DNA from: Actinomycetota bacterium
GTDB lineage: Bacteria; Actinomycetota; Thermoleophilia; Gaiellales; Gaiellaceae
Direction: 5' to 3'
Assembly (NCBI GenBank): GCA_003139545.1
Contig: PLJC01000012.1
Location: forward strand, 305,268-369,267
DNA: 64,000 nucleotides
In this document: positions 32,526 to 41,009 of the stretch, piece by piece
Layout: each line of letters opens with the position of its first letter
How positions within the stretch are numbered: the first letter of the stretch is position 1
Translations under genes and position numbers: made by a program
The notes under the pieces: model-generated
The model's input: the letters and a program-made list of their open reading frames with translations, nothing else
What the model was told of the DNA's origin: nothing
Databases searched by the model: none

Positions 32526-35231
32526 ATGAGCACAACTGAGTTGCAGCTTGGAGGTCTGCTCGGCCTCGCCGTGGCTTGGGAAACCCTGGCCGCGGCGCTC
32601 GGCGCGCTCCTTGTCGGGCTCGCGGTCGGGACAGTCTTCCGCCTGCGCGCGGTTCGCCGGCAGCAGGCCGCCATGGCGGAGGGGGAGCGCGAGCGGGCGG
32701 GCGAGCGCTCGGCGCTGCTGCGGGCGGCGACGGTGGTGAGCGGGGAGCTCGAGCTGACGGCGGTCTTGCAACGGCTCGCCGACGAGGTCGCAGCGTTGCT
32801 TCAGGCCGACGCGTCCGACTGCTATCTGTACGACCGCGAGCGCGGGGTGCTCCGGTGTGCCGCGGTCCACGGCCTCGACCCGTCGCTCGTCGGCTTCGAG
32901 TTTCCGGCCGACCGCGGGCTCTCGGGCCTCGCGATCCGCGAAGGGCACGCGCTCGTTGCGACCGAGTACAGGAGCGTCGCTGACGAGGTTCCGCATGCGG
33001 CGTACGCGGGGTTCAGCGACGCGATCGTCGCGCCGATGCGGTGGAGCGACGAGGTGCGCGGCGTGCTCGGCGTCGGCCGCCGCGAGTCGCGGCCGTACGG
33101 GCCGCGCGACAGCGACGTGCTCGAGGCCTTCGCCGCGCTCGCGTCGCTGGCGATTCGAAACGCCGAGACGTTCAGCAGGAGCGCGCGCCAGGCGCGTGTC
33201 CAACGCGGCTTCTACCGGATCGCCGCCGTGCTCGGCGAGTCGCTTTCGCGCGCGGCCACGCTCGACGCCGTCGCACAGGCTGCATCCGAGGCGCTCGGCG
33301 GCGCCGCCGCTGCCGCGCTGATGCCTGTCGGGGGCGGCCTCGCACTGAGTGGCTCGCACGATCTGCCGCCGTCCCTGGTCGTGCTGTTCGCCGCGGGGCC
33401 CGTCCGCAGCGCGGAGGGGCTCGTCCGTTCGGCGTCCAACGAGCGGGTCGTCGCCTCGCCGAACCTCGCCGACGACGAGCGTGTCGCGCCCGAGTGGCGC
33501 GCCGCCGCTGCGCAGGCGGGCTTCGGCGCGTTGCTCTCGGTGCCGGTCGTGAGCCCGCGGGACGGTGCGGGCGGGCTGGTCGCGGTCTTCTTCGAGGACG
33601 TCCACTCGTTCAGCGACGACGACCTCGAGCTCGCCCGGCACCTTTCCGGCGCCGCCCGCGGTGCGCTGGAGCGCAGCGAGCTGTACGAGGCGGAACGCAG
33701 CGCACGTGCTCTTGCTCAGCAGCTTGCGCGCACCGGAGGGATGCTCACGACCGAGCTCGATCCCGACGCGGTTCTCGACGAAGTCGTCGACCAGGCGCGA
33801 GAGCTCTTGAAGGCGGACGGCTGCGCGATCCGTGTGCTCAAGGACGGCGAGCTCGTCGTCAGCGCGGCGAGCGGCCTCGGCGCCGAGGCGGCCGTCGGCT
33901 CGAGCAGCTCGGCGAGCGCATGGCTTTCAGGAGACGTTGTTCAGTCGCGCGCTTCGGTCGCGCTGGAGGACGCCGGAGCCGATCCCCGGTTGCGCGAGCT
34001 CGATCCGATGCTCGCCGCCGGCAACGCGGCGTATCTCGGCGTGCCCCTCGCCGGCTCCTCGCGCTCGCCGCGCGGCGTGCTCGCCCTCTACGACGCGCGC
34101 CCGCGCGTCTGGCGGGAGGAGGAGATCGACGCGCTGCTCGCGCTCGCGGCGAGTACGTCCGCCGCCCTCGCGAACGCGGAGCTCTACCAGCGCGTCGCGC
34201 TCGAACGCGAACGAAGCGTCGCGATCCTCGCCAACATCGCCGACGGGATCGTCGCGGTCGACCGCGACGGTACTGTCGTCCTCTGGAATGCAGCCGCTGA
34301 GAAGATCACCGGCGTCCCGGCGATGGACGCACTCGGACGTACGCCGGTCGAGGTGCTGGAGCGGAAGCTCGAGTCGGACCCCGACACTCCGCCGGCCGAC
34401 CGCCTCGTGCCGATCATGCGTGGTCGCGAAGAGGTGTGGCTCTCGGTGAGCGAAGCAGTCATGCGGGATCCGGTCGGCGCCGTCGCCGGTCGCATCTTCG
34501 CGTTCAGGGACATCTCGGCGGATCGGCTCGTCGAGCAGATGAAGTCCGACTTCGTGTCCACCGTGTCGCACGAACTGCGCACGCCGTTGACCTCCATCTA
34601 CGGCTTCGCGGAGACGCTGCTCCGCCAGGACGTCCTCTTCGGTGAGGAGGAGCGGACGACGTTCCTCGGTTACATCGCGTCGGAGTCGCAGCGACTGACG
34701 CAGATCGTCGATGCGCTGCTCAACGTCGCGCGCCTCGACACGGGAGACCTGAAGGTGCGCATCGCGACCACCGACGTGCGCGACGTGGTCGGCGAGGCTG
34801 TGCAGAGCATGCGGGTCGGGTCGCCGAATGGGCGATCGTTCGTCGTCGACCTCCCGGAGGAGCCCGTTGCGGCAAAGGCCGACCCCGAGAAGCTGCTGCA
34901 GGTCTTCGCGATCCTGCTCGACAACGCCGTGCGCTACTCACCCGCCGGCGGCACCGTCCGCGTGGGAGCGGAGCGCAAGAACGACACCGTCGAGCTGGTC
35001 GTCGAGGACGAAGGGCTCGGCATCCCGCTCGCCGACCAGGAGCAGATCTTCCGCAAGTTCTACCGAGGCACGGATGCCGAGGCCCGCGTCGGCGCGGGCG
35101 GGACCGGCCTCGGCCTGTTCATCGCCCGCGGCCTGGTGACCGCCATGGGTGGAAAGATCTCCGTCAGTTCCCGAGAAGGAGAAGGATCGACGTTCGCAAT
35201 CGAACTACCGCTGGCAGGGGCCCCGTCGTGA
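32526..35231 (+). CDS. Sensor histidine kinase with GAF and PAS domains
   Basis: The product has 901 residues. A transmembrane helix (LLGLAVAWETLAAALGALLVGLAVG split over residues 9-33) is followed by a short coiled region. Three GAF-like domains (about 60-210, 220-390, 400-560) and a PAS domain (about 570-670, ILANIADGIVAVDRDGTVVL) precede HisKA with His682 in STVSHELRTPLTSIYG. The HATPase end includes LLDNAVRYSPAGG, VEDEGLGIPLADQEQIF and GGTGLGLFIARGLV. It autophosphorylates His682 and passes phosphate to the regulator encoded by the next gene, which overlaps it by 4 nt. The sensed signal is unknown. Confidence 0.92.
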   Translation: MSTTELQLGGLLGLAVAWETLAAALGALLVGLAVGTVFRLRAVRRQQAAMAEGERERAGERSALLRAATVVSGELELTAVLQRLADEVAALLQADASDCYLYDRERGVLRCAAVHGLDPSLVGFEFPADRGLSGLAIREGHALVATEYRSVADEVPHAAYAGFSDAIVAPMRWSDEVRGVLGVGRRESRPYGPRDSDVLEAFAALASLAIRNAETFSRSARQARVQRGFYRIAAVLGESLSRAATLDAVAQAASEALGGAAAAALMPVGGGLALSGSHDLPPSLVVLFAAGPVRSAEGLVRSASNERVVASPNLADDERVAPEWRAAAAQAGFGALLSVPVVSPRDGAGGLVAVFFEDVHSFSDDDLELARHLSGAARGALERSELYEAERSARALAQQLARTGGMLTTELDPDAVLDEVVDQARELLKADGCAIRVLKDGELVVSAASGLGAEAAVGSSSSASAWLSGDVVQSRASVALEDAGADPRLRELDPMLAAGNAAYLGVPLAGSSRSPRGVLALYDARPRVWREEEIDALLALAASTSAALANAELYQRVALERERSVAILANIADGIVAVDRDGTVVLWNAAAEKITGVPAMDALGRTPVEVLERKLESDPDTPPADRLVPIMRGREEVWLSVSEAVMRDPVGAVAGRIFAFRDISADRLVEQMKSDFVSTVSHELRTPLTSIYGFAETLLRQDVLFGEEERTTFLGYIASESQRLTQIVDALLNVARLDTGDLKVRIATTDVRDVVGEAVQSMRVGSPNGRSFVVDLPEEPVAAKADPEKLLQVFAILLDNAVRYSPAGGTVRVGAERKNDTVELVVEDEGLGIPLADQEQIFRKFYRGTDAEARVGAGGTGLGLFIARGLVTAMGGKISVSSREGEGSTFAIELPLAGAPS

Positions 35232-35665
35232 TCCGCGTGCTTGTCATCGACGACGAGGCGCCGATCCGGCTGCTCTGCCGCGTCAACCTCGAGGCCGAGG
35301 GGATGGAGGTGATCGAGGCGGGCGACGGGCCGAGCGGGCTCGATCTCGCGCGCGAGCAGCGCCCGGACGTCGTGCTCCTCGACGTGATGATGCCCCGCCT
35401 GGACGGCTGGCGCGTCGCCGAGGAGCTGCTCGAGGACGAACGGACGAGTGAGATCCCGATCATCTTCCTCACCGCGCGCGCCGAGTTCCGCGACCGTGCG
35501 CGCGGCCTCGACATCGGCGGGATCGACTACGTCACGAAGCCGTTCAATCCGCTCGACCTTGCGCCGCTCGTGCGCGAGCTGCTCGACCGGATCGAGCGCG
35601 GCGAGCGCGACGAGCTGCGCGGCGAGAAGCTCGCCGAGCTGCGCTCTCTGATGCAGACGGAGTAA
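35228..35665 (+). CDS. Single-domain response regulator
   Basis: The product has 145 residues: one receiver domain plus a short charged helix. The acidic pocket is IDDE (8-10), the phosphoacceptor is Asp52 in VVLLDVMMP, Thr is in FLTARAEF and Lys in YVTKPFNP. There is no output domain, so it must act by protein contact. The C-terminal ERGERDELRGEKLAELRSL helix may be that interface. The GTG overlaps the kinase stop (GTGA), so it is surely the kinase partner. Confidence 0.92.
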   Translation: MIRVLVIDDEAPIRLLCRVNLEAEGMEVIEAGDGPSGLDLAREQRPDVVLLDVMMPRLDGWRVAEELLEDERTSEIPIIFLTARAEFRDRARGLDIGGIDYVTKPFNPLDLAPLVRELLDRIERGERDELRGEKLAELRSLMQTE

Positions 35666-35680
35666 GAGGCTCTAATGGAA

Positions 35681-35704
35681 GAGGGGCGCCTTGCGGCGCC
35701 CCTC
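35681..35704 (+). terminator. Terminator after the kinase/regulator operon
   Basis: A perfect 10-bp stem (35681-35690 with 35695-35704) is closed by TTGC and lies 15 nt after the response regulator stop. No T-run follows. Confidence 0.7.
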
Positions 35705-35787
35705 ATGCCCTCCCGCCGAACTTCAGCCCTCGGCCTTGGAACAGGGTCGCAGGCCGTTTCGCGATCGTCGTCCCTCAACTGGGGGAG

Positions 35788-36735
35788 TTACCTGGCGGTC
35801 TGAGCGAGCCCGATGCCGCACAGCACGACGGCCGCGCCCACGAGCTGCGCTGCCGAGAGGGACTCGCGCAGCCAGATCCAGGCGACGACTGTTGCGACCA
35901 CGGGCTCGAGCATGGCCGTGACTCCGACCTGCGTCGCCGTGATGTGCCGCATCGCGCCCACGATGAGCGTGAACGGGAGGGCGGAGCCGAGGACGATCAC
36001 CCAGAGGACGAGCGCCCACACCGGCAAGTGATGCGAGCTCAGATGTCCCTGCAGCGAGACCGTCCGCCCGGCCGCCGACGCCGGGAAGCTCCACCACGGC
36101 TGCACGATCGTCCAGAAGACGAGGGCGAAGAAGAAGGCCCATGCGAGCAGCGGGATCGCTTCGCGGCTCTTCATCTCGTGCTCGGCGAGCAGGAGGTACA
36201 CGGCGAAGACGACGGCCGCGATCAACGCGTAGGTGACGCCGAGGCCGTCGAGCGTGACGCCGCTCCAGAGCTGCACCATGAGCGCGAGACCGGTGAGCGA
36301 GAGGGCGAGCGCGAGCCAGATGCGGCGACGCACGTGCTCGTGCCCGAACGTCCGCGCGTAGATCGCGACCAGAACGGGGCCGATGTACTGGATCAGGAGC
36401 GCGATGCCGACCGGCAGCCGGTGGATGGCGAGGAAGTAGAAGAGCTGGACGAACGCGACGCCGACGATGCCGAAGAGCGCGAGCCGCGGAAGCTCGCGAC
36501 GCTGGACGCGCAACGACGACGGCGCGCGCACGAGTGCGATCGCCGTGAGCGCGATGAACGCGCCGGCGGAGCGCGCCTCGGTCAGACGCAGCGAGGACAA
36601 CCCGGACGAGAGCGCGACCTTCGACACCGGGCCGTTGATCCCGAAGAGCGTCGCCGCGACGGCGACCATGGCGTAGCCCACGACCGGCCGCCGGTCGCTC
36701 GGAGGCTCCCGGCTCGGCAACAGCGGCTCGGTCAC
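35788..36735 (-). CDS. EamA family (DMT superfamily) transporter
   Basis: The product has 315 residues with about ten transmembrane helices in two EamA repeats. The first repeat starts VGYAMVAVAATLFGINGPVSKVAL and the second VTYALIAAVVFAVYLLLAEHEM; the late AMLEPVVATVVAWIWLRE is typical. Members export metabolites or amino acids; the substrate is unknown. TAGCTT at 36747-36742 lies 6 nt before the GTG at 36735. The region between its end and the terminator at 35704 (83 bp) shows no gene. Confidence 0.9.
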   Translation of the reverse strand: MTEPLLPSREPPSDRRPVVGYAMVAVAATLFGINGPVSKVALSSGLSSLRLTEARSAGAFIALTAIALVRAPSSLRVQRRELPRLALFGIVGVAFVQLFYFLAIHRLPVGIALLIQYIGPVLVAIYARTFGHEHVRRRIWLALALSLTGLALMVQLWSGVTLDGLGVTYALIAAVVFAVYLLLAEHEMKSREAIPLLAWAFFFALVFWTIVQPWWSFPASAAGRTVSLQGHLSSHHLPVWALVLWVIVLGSALPFTLIVGAMRHITATQVGVTAMLEPVVATVVAWIWLRESLSAAQLVGAAVVLCGIGLAQTAR

Positions 36736-36758
36736 GTGCGCAAGCTAGCCTCTGCGTA

Positions 36759-36832
36759 CGGGGCGTAGCTCAGCCTGGTAGAGCGCTCGCTTTGGGAGCG
36801 AGAGGTCGTCGGTTCGGATCCGGCCGCCCCGA
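36759..36832 (+). tRNA. tRNA-Pro (anticodon TGG)
   Basis: The 74-nt cloverleaf has acceptor CGGGGCG (36759-36765) paired with CGCCCCG (36825-36831) and discriminator A. Its anticodon stem CTCGC/GCGAG encloses TTTGGGA, giving anticodon TGG. The T arm contains GTTCGGATC. CCA is not encoded. Its 3' end abuts the stop of the convergent flavoprotein gene. Confidence 0.95.
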
Positions 36833-37960
36833 TCAACGCTGAGAAGCGACGACGGCAGCCGCCACCTTGCGCGCGGCGATGCTGCCCTCGCGCAGCTGTC
36901 CGCCGAGCGTCGGCGTGAAGCCGACGAACCACAGACCGGGCAGCACGGGCTCGCCGTCCGTCTTCGCGGGCAGGCCGCGCGGGCCGAGGACGTCGAGATG
37001 GCCGACGAGCGGATCGAGTCCCGCGCGGAAGCCCGTCGCGGCGATCACGGCATCCGGTGCGATGCGCGACCCGTCTGCAAGCACGACGTCGCCGCCGTCG
37101 AAGCGCTCGACCGCGGCGACGATCTGCACGCGCCCACTGCGAACCGCGCCAACAATGCCGACGTCGAGGATCGGAGTCGTGCCCGTCGTGATGAACGACG
37201 TGCGAATCCCGTGCGCGGGACGCGGCAGGCCCTGCGCCGCCAGGTCGGGGATCGAGAGCCGGCGCTGCGTGATCGAGATCGGGTCGACCCAGTCGGGCGG
37301 CATCTTGCGGATGGCGATGCCGATGAGCTGCGCAGGAATGCCTGCCGTCGCGCGGCGCACGATCTGCGGCGGGTTGCGCACCGACAGCCGGCTGCGCGAG
37401 GCGCCGCCGTCTGCGACGTCGGTGGCGATCTCCGCGCCGGAGTTCCCCGCGCCGACGACGAGCACGTCGCGCCCGCGGAACGTCGCCGGATTGCGGTACT
37501 CGGAGGAGTGAATCAGCTCACCGGTGAATCCATCGAGCCCGGGCCAGTCGGGGATGAACGGCGCGCCGTTGTATCCCGTCGCGACGATGACGGTCTCCGC
37601 CTGCATCGGGCCGGCGGTCGTGTCGAGGTTCCAGCCGGGATCGATGCGGTTCACGCGCACGCCGGTGCGCACGTCGATGCCGTGTGCGTCGACGTACTCG
37701 GCGAAGTAGTCGATCAGATCGTCGCGGCGCACCCAGCGGCCGTAGCGCCGCGGAATCCGCTTGCCCGGCAAGCTCGAGAGCAACCGCGGCGTGTGCAGCC
37801 GCAGCCGGTCGTAGCGCTCGCGCCAGGCGGCGCCGGGCTCCGGGCCGGCCTCGAGCACGAGCGGATCCATGCCTGTCCTCCGGAGCAGCGCGGCCGTGGC
37901 GAGGCCGGCCGATCCGGCGCCGACGATCACCAGTGCATGGTTCTCCACGGCCGTGGTCAT
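36833..37960 (-). CDS. FAD-dependent monooxygenase / NAD(P)-binding flavoprotein
   Basis: The product has 375 residues. The FAD Rossmann motif is LVIVGAGSAGLATAALLRR and the NADPH motif is DVLVVGAGNSGAEIATDVA, with the linking ATGYNGAPFIPDWPG and the late VIAATGFRAGLDPLVGH. This matches the YUCCA/FMO-like CzcO group. Substrates of such proteins are rarely known. The ATG at 37960 is 12 bp from the divergent YihY start. Its last codon directly follows tRNA-Pro. Confidence 0.87.
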   Translation of the reverse strand: MTTAVENHALVIVGAGSAGLATAALLRRTGMDPLVLEAGPEPGAAWRERYDRLRLHTPRLLSSLPGKRIPRRYGRWVRRDDLIDYFAEYVDAHGIDVRTGVRVNRIDPGWNLDTTAGPMQAETVIVATGYNGAPFIPDWPGLDGFTGELIHSSEYRNPATFRGRDVLVVGAGNSGAEIATDVADGGASRSRLSVRNPPQIVRRATAGIPAQLIGIAIRKMPPDWVDPISITQRRLSIPDLAAQGLPRPAHGIRTSFITTGTTPILDVGIVGAVRSGRVQIVAAVERFDGGDVVLADGSRIAPDAVIAATGFRAGLDPLVGHLDVLGPRGLPAKTDGEPVLPGLWFVGFTPTLGGQLREGSIAARKVAAAVVASQR

Positions 37961-37972
37961 ACCATCCCGTGG

Positions 37973-38899
37973 ATGAGGACGTGGCGCTCGATCGTCGTTC
38001 GCGCCGGAAAGCGCCTCCTCGCCGACAACGGGACGATGCTCGCGTCGGCGGTTGCGTACAGCACGTTCTTCGCGATCCCGTCCGTGCTGCTCGTCGTCGT
38101 CGGCGTCTTCACGCTCGTCGCTGGGCCGGACACGATCACGACACTCATGCAGCACCTTCGCCACGTCATGCCGGCGCAGGCGACGTCGTTGTTCGGCTCG
38201 AGCCTCAGGCGGCTCGATGCGCATACCGCGCAGAGCGTCGTCGTCACCGCGGTCGGGTTCGTGCTTGCGCTGTGGTCGACGACCGGCGCGATGACGACCT
38301 ACATGAAGGCGGTCAACCTGGCGTACGAGCGGGAGGAATCGCGGTCCTTCCTGCGCAAGCGCCTCGTCGCGCTCGCGATGGTCGCCGTCATCGGGCTCGC
38401 GTTCCTGCTCGTCGCGATCCTGCTCCTGTTCGGGCCGTCGGTGGAACGGGTGGTCGCGTCGCACGCAGGGCCTGCGTCCGGCGTCGTCAGCTGGCTGTGG
38501 TGGATCGCGCAATGGCCGGTCCTGCTCGCAGGCCTGCTCGTGGCATTCGAGACGCTGCTCTATCTCGGACCGGATTCGCGGGTGCGCCCGTGGCGCCTGT
38601 TCGCTCCCGGGTCGCTCGTCGCGGCGTTCGTGTGGATCGCGGCGTCTGGCGCCTTTGCGTTCTACTCGGCCTCGTTCGGCTCGTACAACAAGACGTGGGG
38701 CTCGCTCGGCGGGGTAATCGTCGTGCTCACGTGGTTGTGGTTGACCGCGCTCGCGTTGCTGTTCGGCTCCGAGCTCGACGCGGAGATCGAACGCAGTCGC
38801 GACCTCACAGAGCAGCCAGCGCCTGCGACGCAGCGTGATCCGCAATCTCCGCACAGCGCCGAGCTTCCACAACGCGCTCGTCATCCTGCCCGGCCGTGA
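37973..38899 (+). CDS. YihY/BrkB family inner membrane protein
   Basis: The product has 308 residues with about six transmembrane helices (LASAVAYSTFFAIPSVLLVV, VVVTAVGFVLALWSTTGAM, LVALAMVAVIGLAFLLVAIL, and further pairs). The core TGAMTTYMKAVNLAYERE and FYSASFGSYNKTWGSLGG segments are diagnostic. A polar tail of about 35 residues follows. Function is unresolved for the family. TACCAT at 37960-37965 lies 7 nt before the ATG. The tail overlaps the convergent gene by 95 bp, unusually long, so this end may have drifted past an older stop. Confidence 0.9.
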   Translation: MRTWRSIVVRAGKRLLADNGTMLASAVAYSTFFAIPSVLLVVVGVFTLVAGPDTITTLMQHLRHVMPAQATSLFGSSLRRLDAHTAQSVVVTAVGFVLALWSTTGAMTTYMKAVNLAYEREESRSFLRKRLVALAMVAVIGLAFLLVAILLLFGPSVERVVASHAGPASGVVSWLWWIAQWPVLLAGLLVAFETLLYLGPDSRVRPWRLFAPGSLVAAFVWIAASGAFAFYSASFGSYNKTWGSLGGVIVVLTWLWLTALALLFGSELDAEIERSRDLTEQPAPATQRDPQSPHSAELPQRARHPARP

Positions 38900-39335
38900 G
38901 GTTGATCGCGACGAGCGCGACCGCGCCGCGGGCAGCGCCTGCGGCGAGCTGTGCCGCCGCTACGGCGTCCGCGCGCAGGCCTGCGTCGGCCTGGGTGGCG
39001 AGCTCCGCCCCGAGCTCGGCGATGTCGGCGGCGATGCGCGCGAGCTCGAGCGGCGGCTCCGCTGCGCGCGCGTAGGCCTGGCCGATTTCCCAGTCCCGGC
39101 GATCTTCCGGGAGCGAGGCCGTCGTGTCCTGCGCGGCGAGCGCACGGGGGTAGCGCAGGGCGTTGATGCGCGCCGCGCCTGTGAGCCGGAGCCGCAGCAC
39201 CTCGGCCTGCGCTGCGAGCGCCGCCTTCCCGGAGGCGCGTGCGACCTCGGCCAGTGCGTGCGCGGCGGCGACGCCGGCCGCGGCGAGCGCGGTCGCGCCG
39301 ATCGGCTCTGCGTCCGAGCGATCCTGCGACGTCAT
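38805..39335 (-). CDS. Cyclodeaminase/cyclohydrolase (FTCD C-terminal) family protein
   Basis: The product has 176 residues, all helical. The pattern AAAHALAEVARASGKAAL, then AYARAAEPPLELARIAADIAEL and DAVAAAQLAAGAARGAVALV resembles the cyclodeaminase domain of formiminotransferase-cyclodeaminase and bacterial FchA. That family acts on formimino- or methenyl-tetrahydrofolate. The usual N-terminal PGGGS-type loop is not evident, so activity is doubtful. Its ATG overlaps the stop of the 84-residue gene (ATGA), which puts it in the sigma-factor operon. Confidence 0.65.
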   Translation of the reverse strand: MTSQDRSDAEPIGATALAAAGVAAAHALAEVARASGKAALAAQAEVLRLRLTGAARINALRYPRALAAQDTTASLPEDRRDWEIGQAYARAAEPPLELARIAADIAELGAELATQADAGLRADAVAAAQLAAGAARGAVALVAINLTAGQDDERVVEARRCAEIADHAASQALAAL

Positions 39336-39586
39336 TCGGCGCCGAGGCGGAGCCGGAGCGAGGCGAGAACGGAGGGAGTCGCCTCGCAGCCGGCTTCCGC
39401 TAGGGCCGCTTCGAGATCCGCGACGATTCGGGCCCGGAAGGCTGCGTCGGCCTCCGCGCGAGCGACGATCGACTCGATCGCGGCCCGGGCGAGCGGAAGC
39501 TCCTGCGCGGCCTGCACCCACCCCTGCGGCGCCGGCGGAAGCAGGCGGAGCGAGGCAGCGATCCGCTCTTCGTCGTATCCGGTCAT
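39332..39586 (-). CDS. Small hypothetical protein in the ECF sigma operon
   Basis: The product has 84 residues and is helical: MTGYDEERIAASLRLLPP, then WVQAAQELPLARAAIESIVARA and a C-terminal helix. There is no membrane segment and no HxxxCxxC zinc anti-sigma motif. It starts 25 nt after the sigma-factor stop and overlaps the next gene by 4 nt. By position it could modulate the sigma factor, but the sequence itself does not show an anti-sigma fold. Confidence 0.65.
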   Translation of the reverse strand: MTGYDEERIAASLRLLPPAPQGWVQAAQELPLARAAIESIVARAEADAAFRARIVADLEAALAEAGCEATPSVLASLRLRLGAE

Positions 39587-39611
39587 CTCGATCTCAAGAC
39601 GGGCGCGGGGC

Positions 39612-40145
39612 TCACGATCTTCCCTCCAGCTCGGCGCGGAGCTTCGTCAGGCAGCGGGAGATCCTGCTGGCGATCGTTCCCGAGGGCAGGCCGAGGGCGT
39701 CCCCGATCGCCTTGTAGCTCTCGTCCCGGCAGAAGAACCGGTCGAGGATGTCGCTGCACGGGGGGCCGACCGCATCGAGGCCGGCGCGCACGGTCAGCGC
39801 CTCGTCGAGCTTGCCGAGCGTCTCGTCGAACTCGGCCGGCTCGAGCTCCTCCACGTCCGCGGGGCCTTCGCGGCGTCCCTCCCGCAGGCGGTCGATGCAC
39901 AGCCGCCGCGTGAGCTGTGCGATCCACGGCCGCACGGCCTCGTCGTTCCGGAGCCGGTCGAGGCGCTCGTACACGCGGGCGAAGACGTCCTGGAACACGT
40001 CTTCGGCATCGGCGTGATTCAGACGGAACCCCTGGACGCAGATGGCGTAGACGTAGCGCGAGAAGCGCTCGACGAGCTCGTTCCACGCCTCGGCGTCGCC
40101 GGCTCGGCAGCGGGAGACGAGCTCGGCGTCCGTCCGTGTCGCCAC
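39612..40145 (-). CDS. ECF-type RNA polymerase sigma factor
   Basis: The product has 177 residues. Region 2 is AWNELVERFSRYVYAICVQG with HADAEDVFQDVFARVYERLD and RPWIAQLTRRLCIDRLR. After a linker rich in Glu, region 4 is FFCRDESYKAIGDALGLPSG with TIASRISRCLTKLRAEL. The two domains and lack of regions 1 and 3 are the ECF layout. The GTG at 40145 follows TAGGCT (40157-40152) by 6 nt. The divergent neighbour is a subtilase with a mirrored -10. Confidence 0.92.
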   Translation of the reverse strand: MATRTDAELVSRCRAGDAEAWNELVERFSRYVYAICVQGFRLNHADAEDVFQDVFARVYERLDRLRNDEAVRPWIAQLTRRLCIDRLREGRREGPADVEELEPAEFDETLGKLDEALTVRAGLDAVGPPCSDILDRFFCRDESYKAIGDALGLPSGTIASRISRCLTKLRAELEGRS

Positions 40146-40151
40146 CGCGCG

Positions 40152-40164
40152 AGCCTACTAGGCT
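40152..40164. promoter_or_regulatory. Palindromic divergent promoter (sigma factor / subtilase)
   Basis: The 13 bp AGCCTACTAGGCT form a perfect inverted repeat around a central C. Each arm is a TAGGCT -10 hexamer, one for the sigma gene (40157-40152, spacer 6 nt) and one for the subtilase (40159-40164, spacer 8 nt). The whole gap between start codons is 27 bp. Confidence 0.6.
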
Positions 40165-40172
40165 TGGCCGGA

Positions 40173-41009
40173 ATGTCGATCCTCGCGCACGAGTCGAACG
40201 AAGAGCTTCCGGCCTGGAGCCTGCCCGCCGCTGCCGGCGAGTCGATCCGGCTGCCGGAGGCGTGGACGGAGCCCGTGACACGCGAGTGGGCGTGGGGCGG
40301 CACGGCGGGAAAGGGCGTGCGCGTGTGCGTGCTCGACAGCGGGATCGAGCACGGTCATCCGCTCGTCGGCCGCGTCGACCGCTCGGTCGCGATCGTCCGC
40401 GAGGACGGCGGCATCGTCGTTCGCGAGGACGACGCGGAAGGCGATCTGTGCGGGCACGGCACTGCGTGCGCTGGGATCATCCGGATGCTCGCGCCCGAGT
40501 GCGAGCTTGTGAGCGTGCGCGTGCTCGGTGCCGGATACACCGGAAGCGCCAAGGTGATGCTGCGCGGGCTCGAGTGGGCGATCGACCAGGGATTCGACGT
40601 CGTCAACATGAGTCTCTCGACGACGAAGCGCGACTACGTCGACCGGTTGCACGAGCTCGCCGACATGGCGTACTTCAAGCGCACGATGCTGGTCGCGTCC
40701 GCGCACAACATGCCGGTCGAGAGTTTCCCCTGGCGCTTCGCGAGCGTCATCTCCGTCGGCAGTCACGAGGAGTCGGACCCGTTCACGTTCTATTCCAACC
40801 CGAGGCCACCGGTCGAGTTCTTCGCGCGCGGGCTCGAGATCGACGTCGCCTGGCTCGGCGGCGGCACGCTGCGCTCGACGGGCAACAGCTTCGCGACGCC
40901 GCACATCAGCGGCATCTGCGCGCTCATCCTCGGCAAGCACCCGGAGCTGACGCCGTACCAGCTGAAGAGCGTTCTCCACCTGACCGCGTCGAACGTGCGC
41001 GATGAGTGA
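40173..41009 (+). CDS. Subtilisin-like serine protease (S8), no signal peptide
   Basis: The product has 278 residues. The catalytic triad is visible: Asp55 in VRVCVLDSGIEHGHP, His95 in DLCGHGTACAGI, and Ser near residue 240 in STGNSFATPHISG. VVNMSLSTTKRDY supplies the oxyanion neighbourhood. The absence of a signal peptide and propeptide suggests an intracellular protease. The ATG at 40173 follows TAGGCT by 8 nt. It overlaps the following GAF gene by 8 nt, so protease and sensor domain are co-expressed. Confidence 0.92.
   Translation: MSILAHESNEELPAWSLPAAAGESIRLPEAWTEPVTREWAWGGTAGKGVRVCVLDSGIEHGHPLVGRVDRSVAIVREDGGIVVREDDAEGDLCGHGTACAGIIRMLAPECELVSVRVLGAGYTGSAKVMLRGLEWAIDQGFDVVNMSLSTTKRDYVDRLHELADMAYFKRTMLVASAHNMPVESFPWRFASVISVGSHEESDPFTFYSNPRPPVEFFARGLEIDVAWLGGGTLRSTGNSFATPHISGICALILGKHPELTPYQLKSVLHLTASNVRDE

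Noticed and set aside
32200..32535. A 111-codon minus-strand frame across the ispH/kinase gap.
   Set aside because: It crosses the terminator hairpin and both promoters, has no start site signal and an unconvincing composition.
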